Source: Lysobacter enzymogenes (GTDB taxonomy: Bacteria; Pseudomonadota; Gammaproteobacteria; Xanthomonadales; Xanthomonadaceae). From it: a stretch of 64,000 nucleotides of DNA. This document shows, in pieces, positions 33,163 through 39,992 of the stretch. The notes beneath the pieces are model-generated. The model searched no databases. It was not told the origin of the DNA and saw only the letters and a program-made list of their open reading frames with translations. The position numbers and the translations under genes were made by a program. The stretch lies in contig NZ_FNOG01000003.1 of the NCBI RefSeq assembly GCF_900106525.1, positions 281,676 through 345,675 of the forward strand, given 5' to 3'. The number at the start of each line of letters is the position of its first letter. The stretch's first letter is position 1.

Positions 33163-33182
33163 GCGCTGATAAGCGCTGATAA
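33163..33182 (+). promoter_or_regulatory. tandem 10-bp direct repeat before the replication operon
   Basis: GCGCTGATAA occurs twice without spacing, about 20 bases before the ATG at 33204. Direct repeats one helical turn apart at this position are what a CII-type activator would bind; the neighbouring gene encodes a candidate regulator. Confidence 0.4.
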
Positions 33183-33203
33183 CGAATCGAATCAGGGGTT
33201 CTC

Positions 33204-33551
33204 ATGCAGCAGCTCGCTCTCTCCTTCGAGCCCGGCCTGGCCCAGCGGTATCGCGACCTGCGCGAGTGCTTCGCGTCGTGCGTGTACCAGCGTGGGCTGG
33301 GCCGGGTGGCCGCCGCGGTCGACGAGAAGCCGTCGAACTTGAGCGCGATGCTCAGCGGCGACCGCAATCTCGACACCGCCATCATCGAGCGGTACATGCA
33401 GCACTTCGAGGACACCACGCCGGCGCTGTACATGGCCGCGCGCTGGCTCACGTGCGCCGAGCAGCGGCAGCGGCAGGCCCTGGCCGAGCTGCCGGAAGTG
33501 GTCGCGCGGCTGAATCGGCTGATGGACGCCGCGGGTAAGGGGGCTTCGTGA
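33204..33551 (+). CDS. phage HTH protein, CII-like by position
   Basis: This 115-residue helical protein contains RVAAAVDEKPSNLSAMLSGD and IIERYMQHFEDTTPALYMAAR, a layout resembling a helix-turn-helix with a C-terminal oligomerisation helix. It is the first gene of the replication operon, where CII sits in lambda. AGGGG precedes the ATG. The CII role is inferred from position. Confidence 0.55.
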   Translation: MQQLALSFEPGLAQRYRDLRECFASCVYQRGLGRVAAAVDEKPSNLSAMLSGDRNLDTAIIERYMQHFEDTTPALYMAARWLTCAEQRQRQALAELPEVVARLNRLMDAAGKGAS

Positions 33552-33829
33552 TGGCCGCCTTCTTCGTTGGGCAACGCGTGCGGATCAAGAATGCCGAGCG
33601 TGACGCGAGGCGCTTCATCGGCTCCGAATGCCGGATCGTTGGGCAGGAGCAGTTCGTAGAGGCCGACTACTGGGTTACCGACCTAATCGACCCTACGGAC
33701 GGTCTCGCGTGGATGCAGGACAAGAGGAACGCCTCGGACGTTTTCGAGCCGATCCTCCCCGAAGGAATGCAGCCGGCGCGCTGGGAAGACTGCGCGTGGA
33801 AGCCGCAGGGGCAAGAGGTGACGGCATGA
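33551..33829 (+). CDS. small phage protein with KOW/SH3-like N-terminus
   Basis: This 92-residue protein starts MAAFFVGQRVRIKNAERDARRFIGSECRIVG, which resembles an SH3/KOW barrel strand pattern. It ends in an acidic, Trp-containing region. TGATG overlap with the previous gene selects the ATG at 33551. Confidence 0.6.
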   Translation: MAAFFVGQRVRIKNAERDARRFIGSECRIVGQEQFVEADYWVTDLIDPTDGLAWMQDKRNASDVFEPILPEGMQPARWEDCAWKPQGQEVTA

Positions 33830-34002
33830 ACCGCGCCGAACTCCCGCCGCTGGAATTCGTGCTGACGCCGGCAGACCGCGACCGCGCGGCGCTGGCCACC
33901 GTCCACCTGGAGGCGCGCAGGCGCGCGCTGAACGATCGAGACCGCCGGCAGCAGCGCGACGAGGATGCGCGCGAGCTGGAGCGCGCCTTGGAGCGACCGT
34001 GA
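33826..34002 (+). CDS. small charged helical phage protein
   Basis: This 58-residue protein begins MNRAELPPLEFVLTPADRDRAALATVH and continues as an Arg/Glu/Asp-rich helix (ARRRALNDRDRRQQRDEDARE). ATGA overlap upstream and GTGA overlap downstream place it in the replication operon. Function is unknown. Confidence 0.6.
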   Translation: MNRAELPPLEFVLTPADRDRAALATVHLEARRRALNDRDRRQQRDEDARELERALERP

Positions 34003-35069
34003 CGGCGCAAACACCACCGGTCCCAGCGAACGTTGACCTGCGCGACTTCCCGTACATGCCGCTCGACGTCGTGCGCCTGCGCGACAGCGAGCTCGCGACC
34101 ACGTCAAGCGGCGAGGGGTTCCGCTGCGCGGTGCTGCTGTGGTGCGCGGCCTGGCACCAACTGCCGGCGGCGTCGCTGCCGGACGACGACCGATTGCTGT
34201 CCCAGTACGCCGGATTCGGCCGCTCGATCAAGGAGTGGCGCAAGCACCGCGCCGAGGCGCTGTACGGCTGGACGCTGTGCGCCGACGGCCGCTTCTACCA
34301 CCCGACCGTGGCCGAGAAGGCGCTTGAGGCCTGGGCGCAGCGCCTGCAGCAGCGTTGGCGCACCGAGTGCGCGCGGATCAAGAAGGCCGCGCAGCGCAGC
34401 GACGCGCTCGCGGTGTACCCGACCTTCGAGCAGTGGGAAGAGCACTTCAACGCGACTGGTTCGGAGCAGTGGCGTCCCGGCGTTGTCCCCAGTGCTGTCC
34501 CTGGGGACAACGGCGATGTGTCCCCAGTGACAGAGGGGGTATGTCCCGACTCTGTCCCCCGGGAAACGGCATCCAAGGGAAGGGAAGGGAAGGGAAGGGA
34601 TCTTTTAAGTACTGAGGGTTTAACCAGAGACCCGCCTGCGGCGGCTGGCTCGGACGAGCGGCCGGCCGACCACTGGGGCCAGCTCGAGGGGCACGAGAAC
34701 CCCGCGCGGCCGCTGCTCGACCCCGTCGTCGCCTGCGCCATCGAGCTGCGCCGCGCCGGAATCCAGGTCACCCGGCTCGACAAGAACCTCGGCCCGTTCG
34801 TGGCCGAGGGCGGCACCGCCGGCGCGATCGTCGAGCTGTCGACCATGCCCGAGTACCGCGACAAGCCCCCCGCCTACCTCACCGCCGCCGCGCTGCGCCA
34901 GCTGCGCGAAGCCAAGCAGAACCCGAACGGGAGCACCCATGCGCAACATCAGCCAGCTCGTCGACTCAGCGCTGCCGACCGCGTCGCGGAGAACGTCCGA
35001 AGTGCCGTACAGCGACGCGCCGGCGACGCCGACGCGATCGACGCCGAATTCTCCGATGTCCCGGGCTGA
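33999..35069 (+). CDS. DUF1376-type replication protein (lambda O analogue)
   Basis: This 356-residue protein has the DUF1376 region at residues about 14-110 (DFPYMPLDVVRLRDSELATTSSGEG, then LLWCAAWHQLPAASLPDDD). A variable linker containing SKGREGKGRD is encoded by the G-rich repeat, and a C-terminal helical part follows. Members occupy the O position in many phages, and origins lie in their middle. The GTG start at 33999 overlaps the previous stop. Iterons and a G4 motif are inside the gene (34483-34620). Confidence 0.8.
   Translation: MTAQTPPVPANVDLRDFPYMPLDVVRLRDSELATTSSGEGFRCAVLLWCAAWHQLPAASLPDDDRLLSQYAGFGRSIKEWRKHRAEALYGWTLCADGRFYHPTVAEKALEAWAQRLQQRWRTECARIKKAAQRSDALAVYPTFEQWEEHFNATGSEQWRPGVVPSAVPGDNGDVSPVTEGVCPDSVPRETASKGREGKGRDLLSTEGLTRDPPAAAGSDERPADHWGQLEGHENPARPLLDPVVACAIELRRAGIQVTRLDKNLGPFVAEGGTAGAIVELSTMPEYRDKPPAYLTAAALRQLREAKQNPNGSTHAQHQPARRLSAADRVAENVRSAVQRRAGDADAIDAEFSDVPG
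34483..34620 (+). other. candidate phage replication origin inside the O-like gene
   Basis: TGTCCC iterons start at 34484, 34496, 34519, 34542 and 34553 (spacings 12, 23, 23, 11, close to whole helical turns). The first region is also a 10-bp inverted repeat TTGTCCCCAG/CTGGGGACAA (34483-34492, 34501-34510). Five GGG runs two bases apart (34577-34599) form a perfect G-quadruplex motif, followed by an AT-rich patch (34600-34620) unusual here. Confidence 0.65.
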
Positions 35070-35619
35070 GTACATCTGGGCGCACATGGCCGCGCGCTAC
35101 GGGCACACCTGGGTTTCGCAGTTCGGCGACTCGCCTGACGGCATCGCCGGCCGGGCCTGGTCGGACGATCTCCAGGGGCTGAGCCGCGCGCAGCTGGACG
35201 CCGGCATCGCCGCGTGCAAGCGCGAGGCCGGCGATTTCCCGCCGTCGGCGCCGCGGTTCCGCGCGATGTGCCTGGGCGTCCCGACCTTCGCCGAGGTCAA
35301 CCGCGAGTTGCTGACCGTGGTCAACGCCGAGCGCAGCGCGTTCGCGCGGCTCGTCTGGCAGCACGTCGACGGCTACCAGCACCGGCACGCAGCGGCGAAG
35401 GACGCCGAGCGCATGCGCCGCGACGCGTTCGAAGCAGCTTCGCGCTACGTGCTCGACGGCGGCGCGCTGCCCGGCCCGGTCGCTGGCGTGCTGGAGCACG
35501 ATGCCGCGCCGAAGCCGGTCGGAATTCCGGCGACCCGCGAAGGACGCGTGCAGCGCATGAGCGACCTGCTGGGCGAGGCGTTCAATCCGGTCGCGGCCGC
35601 GCGGAGGGACCTGGTATGA
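34939..35619 (+). CDS. lambda P-like replication protein (helicase loader)
   Basis: This 226-residue protein overlaps the O-like gene by 131 bases. A low-complexity N-terminus (1-38) precedes the conserved part WAHMAARYGHTWVSQFGD, WSDDLQGLSRAQLDAGIAAC and FPPSAPRFRAMCLG, typical of phage replication P proteins, which bring host DnaB to the origin. The true start could be the internal ATG near 35056 (MSRAEYIWAH), which would remove most of the overlap. Confidence 0.75.
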   Translation: MRNISQLVDSALPTASRRTSEVPYSDAPATPTRSTPNSPMSRAEYIWAHMAARYGHTWVSQFGDSPDGIAGRAWSDDLQGLSRAQLDAGIAACKREAGDFPPSAPRFRAMCLGVPTFAEVNRELLTVVNAERSAFARLVWQHVDGYQHRHAAAKDAERMRRDAFEAASRYVLDGGALPGPVAGVLEHDAAPKPVGIPATREGRVQRMSDLLGEAFNPVAAARRDLV

Positions 35620-35804
35620 CCACCGAGCCGCGCCCAATCCTGTCCGACGATGACGTGCTGACGCTGCTGCTCGCCGGCTGCAACGCTCGCGAGATCCAGG
35701 CCTATGCCGGCGTGTCCAACAGCACCGCGGTGGCGATGGTGCTGCACGCGCAACGGCAGTACACCGCCGCGCCGACCGCGCCTCAGCTGAGGCTGCCGCG
35801 ATGA
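35616..35804 (+). CDS. small HTH-like phage protein
   Basis: This 62-residue protein has DDDVLTLLLAGCNAREIQAYAG followed by VSNSTAVAMVLHAQRQY, a pattern close to a sigma-region-4-like helix-turn-helix. ATGA overlap with the P-like gene upstream and with rusA downstream. Confidence 0.6.
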   Translation: MTTEPRPILSDDDVLTLLLAGCNAREIQAYAGVSNSTAVAMVLHAQRQYTAAPTAPQLRLPR

Positions 35805-36265
35805 GCTCCATCACCCTCGTTCTGCCGTACCCGCTGAGCGCCAACCGGTACTGGAAGGCGATCACCATTCCCGGCCGCACGATGATGGCGCCGACGAAAG
35901 AGGCGACGGCCTACAAGCGCGAGGTCGCGTTCATTGCGCGGCATGCGGGCATCGGCGACGTGATCCGCGGCCGCGTGGCCGTTTCGATCCGCCTGTACCC
36001 GGCGCGGCCGGCCGATTGGGCGAAGCGCGCGCGCAAGGATCCATTGCACTGGGACGACACCGTCCGCTGCATCGACCTGGACAACGCGCGAAAGGTGCTC
36101 TACGACGCGTTGAAGGGCATCGCCTTCGAGGACGACAAGTGGATCCGGCGCGACGAGGCCGAACGGTGCGAACCCGACGAGCACGGCGCGCGCGTCGTGG
36201 TCACGATCGAACCACTGCAGCGGGCGGCGATCGCGCCGGGGCTGTTCGGCGAGGTCGCGGCTTGA
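35801..36265 (+). CDS. rusA: RusA-family Holliday junction resolvase
   Basis: This 154-residue protein begins ITLVLPYPLSANRYWK. It carries DLDNARKVLYDALKGIAFEDD, which contains the conserved Asp residues of RusA that coordinate magnesium at the junction. The usual RusA length is about 120-150. It resolves recombination and replication junctions before packaging. Confidence 0.92.
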   Translation: MSSITLVLPYPLSANRYWKAITIPGRTMMAPTKEATAYKREVAFIARHAGIGDVIRGRVAVSIRLYPARPADWAKRARKDPLHWDDTVRCIDLDNARKVLYDALKGIAFEDDKWIRRDEAERCEPDEHGARVVVTIEPLQRAAIAPGLFGEVAA

Positions 36266-36816
36266 CGTCCGACGAGCTCGAACTGCAGCTGCTCGCCTGG
36301 GGCCGCGCCTACGGCGAGCGCCGCGGCGCCGAGTGGGACGAGGACCGCAGCCCGACGGGCGATAGCCCTTCCGCGCGCGGCCTGCAGTTCGCGCCTGGCA
36401 CACGCGAGAACGCGACGCGCCGGCTGTCGTCGATGAGCCGCGGTGGGTTTGACCGCCGCGCGCTCATGCACGCGTTCGCGGCGGCCGGTGCCGATGGAAT
36501 CGCACCGCTCGCGCCAACCTGGGCGTGCGACCCGGTCCACTTCACCGAGACCCGCCAGTACCACAGCGCGCCGCCGCGCTATACGCCGACCTTCACGGCC
36601 GAGCTCGAGCACGTGCAATCGGCTTGGCTGGCGCTGCGCAGGCACGACGCGCTGCCGGCCGAATGCCTGCGCGTCCAGTACCAGGTCCGGAACCTGACCC
36701 GGCCGGAGAAAGCCGAGCTAGTCGCGGAAACGCTGAGCTCCAGCGTCGGGGTCAAGCGCTTCAAGGACGAGCTCAGCCGCGCGCGCCTCTGGATGCTCGC
36801 CAGGCTCGCCCCTTGA
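36262..36816 (+). CDS. putative late antiterminator / activator (Q position)
   Basis: This 184-residue protein begins at a TTG that overlaps the rusA stop (TTGA). The C-terminal half (VQYQVRNLTRPEKAELVAETLSSSVGVKRFKDELSRARLW) is helical and HTH-like. It is the last gene before the long untranslated late leader, exactly the Q position of lambdoid phages, and the candidate late promoter overlaps its stop codon. Direct Q-family similarity is not visible. Confidence 0.55.
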   Translation: MTSDELELQLLAWGRAYGERRGAEWDEDRSPTGDSPSARGLQFAPGTRENATRRLSSMSRGGFDRRALMHAFAAAGADGIAPLAPTWACDPVHFTETRQYHSAPPRYTPTFTAELEHVQSAWLALRRHDALPAECLRVQYQVRNLTRPEKAELVAETLSSSVGVKRFKDELSRARLWMLARLAP

Positions 36817-36842
36817 CTTGGGACGTCCCGAGGGCGTAGAAA
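36813..36842 (+). promoter_or_regulatory. candidate late promoter with internal palindrome
   Basis: TTGACT (36813-36818) and TAGAAA (36837-36842) are 18 bases apart. The spacer contains a perfect 10-bp palindrome GGGACGTCCC (36820-36829). The -35 overlaps the stop codon of the Q-position gene. All downstream late genes run in this direction. Confidence 0.65.
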
Positions 36843-37178
36843 GCGCGCATCGTCAAGAATTGTCCCTGCGGCTCGCTAAACCAATGGAAAAAGCATGAGG
36901 ATTGCAGCGCCAGAGTAGCGGGGCACCGCGAAATGGATGTGGCAAGCCAACGGTCACACGGTTCCCCCGGATTGGTTTACCCGACTCGTCCGGCGGGGTA
37001 TCAAACGCCAACCGTGATGTGTGATCGACAAGTGTCTGCGCCCCACGGGTAATTGGGAGATCTAGCGCAGGCTCAGGGTTGAATCCAATCCCAGCGGCTC
37101 GCCATCGGCGGGCCGTTTTCGTTTCTGAACCCCTAGCCCTGCGAGCAATCGCGGGGCTTTCGCGTTTCTGGAGCCCCG
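36843..37178 (+). other. long untranslated late leader with two terminator hairpins
   Basis: There is no gene in these 336 bases. A 9-bp long-range pairing TAAACCAAT/ATTGGTTTA (36877-36885 with 36971-36979) closes a domain of about 100 bases. A strong terminator CGGCTCGCC-ATC-GGCGGGCCG-TTTT lies at 37095-37119. A second hairpin with a GCAA tetraloop is at 37137-37156, followed by TTTCTGGAGC and the endolysin ATG. The layout resembles pR'-tR' of lambda, read through only with an antiterminator. Confidence 0.65.
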
Positions 37179-37643
37179 ATGCCCTTCACCCTTTCCGCGC
37201 GCAGTCGTGAGCGCTTGGCCGGCGTGCATCCGGATCTGCGTCGCGTCGTCGAGCGCGCAATCCAGCTCACCACTGTCGATTTCGTCGTGACGCAGGGCAA
37301 TCGGACGCGCGACGAGCAGGCCCGGCTCTACGGCAAGGGGCGCACCGTCGCGCAGATGGCGGCCGCCAAGCTGTCGGCGGAGTACGCGCAGCCGCGCGAG
37401 GCCAAAGTGACGTGGACGCTCAACAGCCGGCACGTCGGTGGCTTCGCGGTCGACCTGGCGCCGTGGCGCGACGGCGAGATCGACTGGGACGACGACGGCC
37501 GGCGTGGGCTCTGGGAACGGCTGGCTGAGGCGATGAAAGAGGCCGCGCGCGAGCGCGGCATCCCACTGGTTTGGGGTGGCGACTGGGCACGCACGAAGGA
37601 CCGGCCGCACTTCGAACTCCCCCTGGCCCGGTATCCGGAGTGA
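37179..37643 (+). CDS. M15-family endolysin (L-Ala-D-Glu type peptidase)
   Basis: This 154-residue single-domain peptidase has the zinc site SRHVGGFAVDL (His85, Asp92) and the late WGGDW...DRPHFEL (His144), the VanY/M15 signature. No signal peptide is present, so release depends on the holin. It is the first gene of the late operon, started by the conserved leader motif TTTCTGGAGC four bases before the ATG. Confidence 0.92.
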   Translation: MPFTLSARSRERLAGVHPDLRRVVERAIQLTTVDFVVTQGNRTRDEQARLYGKGRTVAQMAAAKLSAEYAQPREAKVTWTLNSRHVGGFAVDLAPWRDGEIDWDDDGRRGLWERLAEAMKEAARERGIPLVWGGDWARTKDRPHFELPLARYPE

Positions 37644-37645
37644 CC

Positions 37646-37966
37646 ATGCGCGCGGATCAGGAAGACGGCCAGATCCGGTTCCGACTCGGGCCGGTCGAGC
37701 GCTGGGTCGTGGTGTCCGCAGCTGCGGCGCTCCTCGCAATCGGCGGCTGGGGCGCGCGCAGCGTGTCCGAGCGCCTAGACAAGCAGGGCGACGCCATAGC
37801 CGCGCTCGCGACGCAGCAGGCCGTCACGAACGCCAACCTGACCACGATCAGCGCCCAGCTCGCCAACGTGCCGGCGCTCACCAGCGACGTCGCCGAGCTC
37901 AAGGTGCGCGTCGACCGCCACGACGAAGACATCCGCGAGCTGCGCGGGACGCGAGGCCTCAAGTGA
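37646..37966 (+). CDS. membrane-anchored coiled-coil protein of lysis module
   Basis: This 106-residue protein has one TM helix (about 22-42, VVVSAAAALLAIGGWGA) followed by a long heptad region (DKQGDAIAALATQQAVTNANLTT, SDVAELKVRVDRHDEDI). It lies between endolysin and holin genes and is coupled to both. It could be a holin partner or antiholin. Confidence 0.65.
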   Translation: MRADQEDGQIRFRLGPVERWVVVSAAAALLAIGGWGARSVSERLDKQGDAIAALATQQAVTNANLTTISAQLANVPALTSDVAELKVRVDRHDEDIRELRGTRGLK

Positions 37967-38202
37967 AGCTGACCAGCGATGCGCGCCACTGGCGCCGGAA
38001 GTGGTCGACGTGGCTGGGCGCGGCCGCGGCGGCGTCGGCCGGCGGCCTGGGCGTCTACGCGATGGCGCCGGCGCGGGCGCAGGACCTGGTGCCGGATTGG
38101 GCGCTGGGCGCGCTGATCGCCGTGGGCATCGTCGCCGGCGCGCTGGTGCCGATCGCGACGAGCATCGCGCAGGGTTCGATTCCGACCGAGGACCAGCCGT
38201 GA
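37963..38202 (+). CDS. putative holin
   Basis: This 79-residue protein starts at a GTG with KLTSDARHWRRKWSTWLG, followed by a first TM helix (about 18-36) and a second (about 45-67). The DARHW-R-WS start before two TM helices is typical of a small holin family in Xanthomonadales and Burkholderia phages. It forms the membrane lesion that releases the endolysin. Confidence 0.8.
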   Translation: MKLTSDARHWRRKWSTWLGAAAAASAGGLGVYAMAPARAQDLVPDWALGALIAVGIVAGALVPIATSIAQGSIPTEDQP

Positions 38203-38594
38203 ACCCGTTCACCGCAGCGCGCTGGGGCGCCGCCGGCCTGCTGGTCCTGGTCCTGGTGCTGATCGGCCGCGGCTGCGGCGCGCGAACTGCGCAGGCGACG
38301 GTGTTCGCCAAGGATCGGGCGCTCTTGTCGGCCGGCGCCGAGTTGCGCCGCGCGCAGTACGCGCTGAGCGCCGCCGCCGGCGCGCTGCGGCAGGTCGATC
38401 AAGCCGCCGCGCAAGCGCAGGAGGCGGCCGCCGAGCGCCAGCGCCAGGCCGACTTCGCCAAGGAGCGCGCCCTGATGGCGGCGGCGGCGCTGAAGTCGCA
38501 GATGACCGGAATCGCCGCCGACCTGGACCGCGCCAAGCGCGACCCCGACTGCCGACGACTGCTGGAGGCAACGTCATGCGCATCGCTGCACTGA
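38199..38594 (+). CDS. i-spanin (Rz-like)
   Basis: This 131-residue protein has an N-terminal TM anchor (about 8-24, AAGLLVLVLVLIGRGCGA) and a periplasmic Ala/Gln/Arg coiled coil (about 40-115). The GTG at 38199 overlaps the holin stop. The 3' end overlaps the lipoprotein gene in another frame, as in Rz/Rz1 pairs. It links inner to outer membrane during lysis. Confidence 0.85.
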   Translation: MNPFTAARWGAAGLLVLVLVLIGRGCGARTAQATVFAKDRALLSAGAELRRAQYALSAAAGALRQVDQAAAQAQEAAAERQRQADFAKERALMAAAALKSQMTGIAADLDRAKRDPDCRRLLEATSCASLH

Positions 38595-38845
38595 TCGCCC
38601 TGGTGGTGCTGGCCGGATGCCAGACCACCGCGCCGGCGCCGACGGTCCCGTCCGTCGTGCGCGTCCCCGTCCAGACCTTCGTCCCGCTGCCGGCCGAGCT
38701 GACCCGCGACTGCGAGGACGTGCCGAAGCAGTCCAACACCTACGGCGAGGCTGTCCGGCTCGCCAACGCCCGCAAGGCTGCCGCCGACGAGTGCACCTCT
38801 CGCATGCGGCAGATCCGCAACCTGCAACCCGAGGCCAAGCCATGA
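38576..38845 (+). CDS. o-spanin lipoprotein (Rz1-like)
   Basis: This 89-residue protein has a lipoprotein signal peptide with lipobox LAGC (Cys15), a Pro-rich start of the mature part (TTAPAPTVPSVVRVPV) and four Cys in total. It starts within the Rz-like gene in a different frame. It is the outer-membrane partner of the i-spanin. Confidence 0.85.
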   Translation: MRIAALIALVVLAGCQTTAPAPTVPSVVRVPVQTFVPLPAELTRDCEDVPKQSNTYGEAVRLANARKAAADECTSRMRQIRNLQPEAKP

Positions 38846-39045
38846 GCCTGTCCGACCGCCTGCGACGCATGGAAGAAGAGAACCGCCAGAACGAGAGCCG
38901 CATCAGCGAGCTCGAGAAGAAGGTCGACATCCTCTTGTCCGCCCTCGAGGAGGGCGACGAGAGTGAGGAGCAAGTCGACATCACCTCGCTCGACGGTGAG
39001 CGGTACGTCGGCGCGGGCGCGCGCGATCAGGCCGAGCCGCTCTGA
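38842..39045 (+). CDS. small coiled-coil phage protein
   Basis: This 67-residue acidic protein (MSLSDRLRRMEEENRQNESRISELEKKVDILLSAL, cut here as one predicted coiled coil) is flanked by ATGA and TGATG overlaps. Function is unknown; its position between lysis and HNH genes is common for small accessory proteins. Confidence 0.6.
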   Translation: MSLSDRLRRMEEENRQNESRISELEKKVDILLSALEEGDESEEQVDITSLDGERYVGAGARDQAEPL

Positions 39046-39380
39046 TGGGCCGCGTTCCCACCCTGGCGCCGCGCGTCGCGCCGCTCAAGGCGCGCCCGCT
39101 CGCGCAGCCGGCGCCCCCTGCCTACGGCCAAGGCCGCGGCGGTCGTCCGTGGCGCCGCAAGCGCGATGCCGTGCTGAAGCGCGACGGCTACCTGTGCAAG
39201 TGCGACGAGTGCCAGGCGCAGGGCCGGCTGCTGCTCGCGCATGAGGTCGACCATGTCGTCCCGCTCGCGGAGGGCGGCAGCGACGACGAGAGCAACCTGC
39301 GCGCGATCAACCGCGATTGCCACGCCGCGAAGAGCGCCGCCGACGCCGCGCGCGGCCGGAATGCGAGTGGTTCGCGATGA
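39045..39380 (+). CDS. HNH endonuclease (packaging-associated)
   Basis: This 111-residue protein has a basic N-terminus, CKCDECQ, then HEVDHVVPLAEGGSDDESN and the final N...CHAAKS. It is the HNH nuclease found next to terminase in HK97-like cos phages, where it cooperates with TerL at the cos site. It lies directly upstream of the cos candidate region and terS. Confidence 0.92.
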   Translation: MGRVPTLAPRVAPLKARPLAQPAPPAYGQGRGGRPWRRKRDAVLKRDGYLCKCDECQAQGRLLLAHEVDHVVPLAEGGSDDESNLRAINRDCHAAKSAADAARGRNASGSR

Positions 39381-39572
39381 GGCGTTCCACGGCACCGTTT
39401 CACGCGAATCTGAATGGACCGAGCCCGACCCCCTGTGGATATCTCACCCAGGGGGGAGTCCAAAAGCTCTGGGGCTTCGAGGCGGACACCGGCCGCCCTC
39501 CCATTCGCAGGTTTTTTTCGCGCCCCGGCGATTCAGCTTGGGCGCCATTCGACGCCAATAACGGTTGAATTC
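39381..39572 (+). other. cos candidate region between HNH and terS
   Basis: A 192-base noncoding gap holds TGGATATC and a CCCAGGGGGGAGTCC stretch (near 39438-39460), a T7 run (39514-39520) and a GGCGCCATTCGACGCC dyad. HK97-like phages with HNH-TerS-TerL order carry cos here. The overhang itself cannot be identified without virion DNA ends. Confidence 0.5.
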
Positions 39573-39992
39573 ATGGCCCGCCCCGAGCACCAGCCGACCA
39601 AAGCGTCCCGGCTGAAGGTCGCCATTGCCGCCGGCGGCGGCATGCGGCACGAAGAGATCGCCAACGCGCTCGGCATCAGCGCGCCGACGCTGCGCAAGCA
39701 CTACGAACTGGAGCTGTCGACCGGCGCCGCGGAGAAGCGCATGGAAGTCCTCACCGTCGCGTTCCGCACTGCGGTGAAGAAGGGAAACACCTCCGCGGCG
39801 CGCCTCTACCTGCAGCACGCGCCAGAGTTCGAGCCGGCGCCCGGCGCCGCTCAGGAACCGGAAGCGGCCGAGCCGAAGCCCGAGGGCAAGAAGGCGCAGG
39901 CGAACGCGGCTGCCATCGGCGCGGAGACGGGGACCGAGTGGGAGCACCTGCTCGACCCTAAGGTGGTTCCGATCGGGCGCGCGGCTCAGTAA
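39573..39992 (+). CDS. terS: terminase small subunit
   Basis: This 139-residue protein has an N-terminal HTH (about 18-45, HEEIANALGISAPTLRKHYE) for cos recognition, a central oligomerisation helix and a Pro/Glu/Lys-rich tail with a TerL-contacting end (EWEHLLDPKVV). The start at 39573 follows the noncoding gap. It is immediately followed by terL (TAAATG). Confidence 0.85.
   Translation: MARPEHQPTKASRLKVAIAAGGGMRHEEIANALGISAPTLRKHYELELSTGAAEKRMEVLTVAFRTAVKKGNTSAARLYLQHAPEFEPAPGAAQEPEAAEPKPEGKKAQANAAAIGAETGTEWEHLLDPKVVPIGRAAQ

Noticed and set aside
36262..36264. ATG-initiated alternative for the Q-position gene in the rusA frame
   Set aside because: The upstream in-frame extension overlaps rusA entirely and reads as Arg-rich shadow; the TTGA overlap start fits the operon's style.
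37040..37115. tRNA-like T-arm (GGGTTGAATCCAATCCC) in the late leader
   Set aside because: No matching acceptor, D-arm or anticodon arm; the bases fold better as a simple hairpin before the terminator.
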